DNA of 6,802 bases from a bacterium. GTDB lineage: Bacteria > Pseudomonadota > Alphaproteobacteria > Caulobacterales > Hyphomonadaceae. The translations under genes were made by a program, and so were the position numbers. The notes beneath the pieces were generated by a model. That model searched no databases. It was not told the origin of the DNA and was given only the letters and a program-made list of their open reading frames with translations. This document shows, in pieces, positions 5,806 to 6,802 of this stretch. The stretch lies in contig JAVBYB010000146.1 of the NCBI GenBank assembly GCA_030824255.1, positions 1 through 6,802 on the forward strand, read 5' to 3'. The number at the start of each line of letters is the position of its first letter. Position 1 is the first letter of the stretch.

Positions 5806-6802
5806 CTACGGACGCAGTTCGATATCGCGCGATTCCGCCGGAGCGGGCGCGGCCACCGGCACGGATGCATAGCCCGGCGCCGTCGGAGACGGCGTTGCGG
5901 CCGCCACCTGCTGCTCCAGGATCTCCTGGTCGCGCATGCCCTCGATCCGCGCCATCTCGGCCTTGAACTGCTCAAGCTGCGGTCCGTCAAGCTTGCGGCC
6001 CGTCGGCAGTTTCAGCGTCATGGCGTTCACGGGCTTGCCGCCGACATACACCTCATAGTGCAGGTGAGGGCCGGTCGAGCGGCCCGTCGTGCCGACATAG
6101 CCGATCACTTCGCCCTGACGCACGGAGCTGCCACGCTTCAGGCCCTTGGAGAAGCGCGAGAGGTGCGCATACGCCGTGGTGTAGCCATTGGCGTGCTCGA
6201 TCTTGACGAAGTTCCCGTAAGACCCGTTCGGGCCATAGCTCGTGATGCGGCCGTTACCCGCGGCATAGATCGGCGTGCCAGTCGGCGCGGCGAAGTCAGT
6301 GCCCTTGTGCAGCTTGGTATAGCCGAGCACCGGATGCTTGCGATTGCCGAAGCTGGATGAGAGACGCGCGCCGTTGATCGGCGTCTTCATCAGGAACTTT
6401 TTCGCGCTCTGACCGTTGGCATCAAAGTAGTCGACCTGTCCGTCGTCGGAAGGCGTATAGCGATAGAACGTCTTGGTAAGTGCTGCGCCATCGATCTCGG
6501 CCATCAGCACGACGCCGGTTTTCACCTGCTGCCCACGCTCGTCCTCGAACGTCTCATACAGCATGCCGAAGTGATCGCCCGGATGCACTTCGCGCTGGAA
6601 GTCGATGTCGTAGCCAAGAATGTCCGCGAAATCGACGACCTGCTGATCCGTCGCGCCGAAACCGAGCGCCGTCTGGTAGATCGACTGATCGACGTCAGCG
6701 GAGATATAGTTGATGCCGGGCGAAAGCTTCGCCTTCAGCTCATGTGGGGTCCACGTGCCATCTGCACCAAGCGACACCAGCACCTGTGTGTCGGATTGCG
6801 GA
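5806..6802 (-). CDS. M23 family murein endopeptidase, MepM-type (N-terminus beyond window)
   Basis: The frame is open to the right edge and the in-frame GTG near 6783 is not a convincing start, so the N-terminal part is missing. About 331 codons are visible. The first 150 or so residues match the Csd3-like domain that precedes the catalytic domain in MepM-like enzymes, ending with FYRYTPSDDGQVDYFDANGQ. After LSSSFGNRKHPV comes the LytM zinc site: His (6307-6309) and Asp (6295-6297) in HKGTD, and His-Leu-His (6058-6066) in GPHLHYEV. All expected ligands are present. Such enzymes act in the periplasm and cut the peptide cross-links of peptidoglycan to allow wall growth or division. The last 55 residues form a charged, probably helical stretch (EQFKAEMARIEGMRDQEILEQQ), then an Ala/Pro-rich disordered tail ending in ELRP. 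Signal peptide, membrane anchor or LysM-like parts would lie outside the window. Confidence 0.95.
   Translation of the reverse strand, partial: PQSDTQVLVSLGADGTWTPHELKAKLSPGINYISADVDQSIYQTALGFGATDQQVVDFADILGYDIDFQREVHPGDHFGMLYETFEDERGQQVKTGVVLMAEIDGAALTKTFYRYTPSDDGQVDYFDANGQSAKKFLMKTPINGARLSSSFGNRKHPVLGYTKLHKGTDFAAPTGTPIYAAGNGRITSYGPNGSYGNFVKIEHANGYTTAYAHLSRFSKGLKRGSSVRQGEVIGYVGTTGRSTGPHLHYEVYVGGKPVNAMTLKLPTGRKLDGPQLEQFKAEMARIEGMRDQEILEQQVAAATPSPTAPGYASVPVAAPAPAESRDIELRP

Noticed and set aside
5377..6360. 327-codon plus-strand open frame across the lipoprotein and M23 genes
   Set aside because: It runs antisense to two well-supported genes and across their gap, with Arg/His-rich translation and no recognisable domain.
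1..6802. Search for CRISPR arrays, insertion sequences, tRNA genes, toxin-antitoxin pairs or phage genes
   Set aside because: No regularly spaced repeats, transposase motifs, tRNA-like cloverleaf, paired small genes or phage proteins were seen on either strand.

Overview
The window is GC-rich and densely coded, with strong third-position G/C bias that leaves long spurious open frames opposite the real genes. This, the short purine-rich ribosome binding sites, the envelope and lipoprotein genes, and an intergenic palindrome containing 'tgagc...gtcgaacca' suggest an alphaproteobacterium, perhaps near Caulobacterales or Hyphomonadaceae. The taxonomy is an inference from style, not a marker-gene assignment.

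Layout, left to right: (1) the 3' end of an isopenicillin N synthase-like non-haem iron oxygenase on the plus strand; (2) convergent to it, with only 6 bp between the stop codons, a secreted protein of unknown function on the minus strand; (3) a 265-bp divergent gap that includes a structured leader; (4) a complete EF-G-like translational GTPase on the plus strand with altered GTPase motifs; (5) after a 57-bp gap filled mostly by a strong hairpin, a lipoprotein of M28 peptidase type whose metal-binding residues look largely lost; (6) a convergent gap holding a 47-bp palindromic repeat; (7) a small lipoprotein resembling DUF6265 on the minus strand; (8) upstream of it on the same strand, an M23 endopeptidase of the MepM type, cut by the right window edge.

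The genes do not form an obvious single pathway. Four products carry export or lipoprotein signals or belong to an exported family: the unknown secreted protein, the M28-like lipoprotein, the small lipoprotein and the M23 enzyme. The M23 gene and the small lipoprotein may be cotranscribed. The EF-G-like gene and the M28-like gene share a strand but are separated by a hairpin that may terminate or control transcription.

I see no defence system, CRISPR array, insertion sequence, phage gene, tRNA or rRNA. It reads as ordinary chromosome. The points of interest are two proteins that keep a fold but depart from the canonical active-site residues, and three structured non-coding elements.
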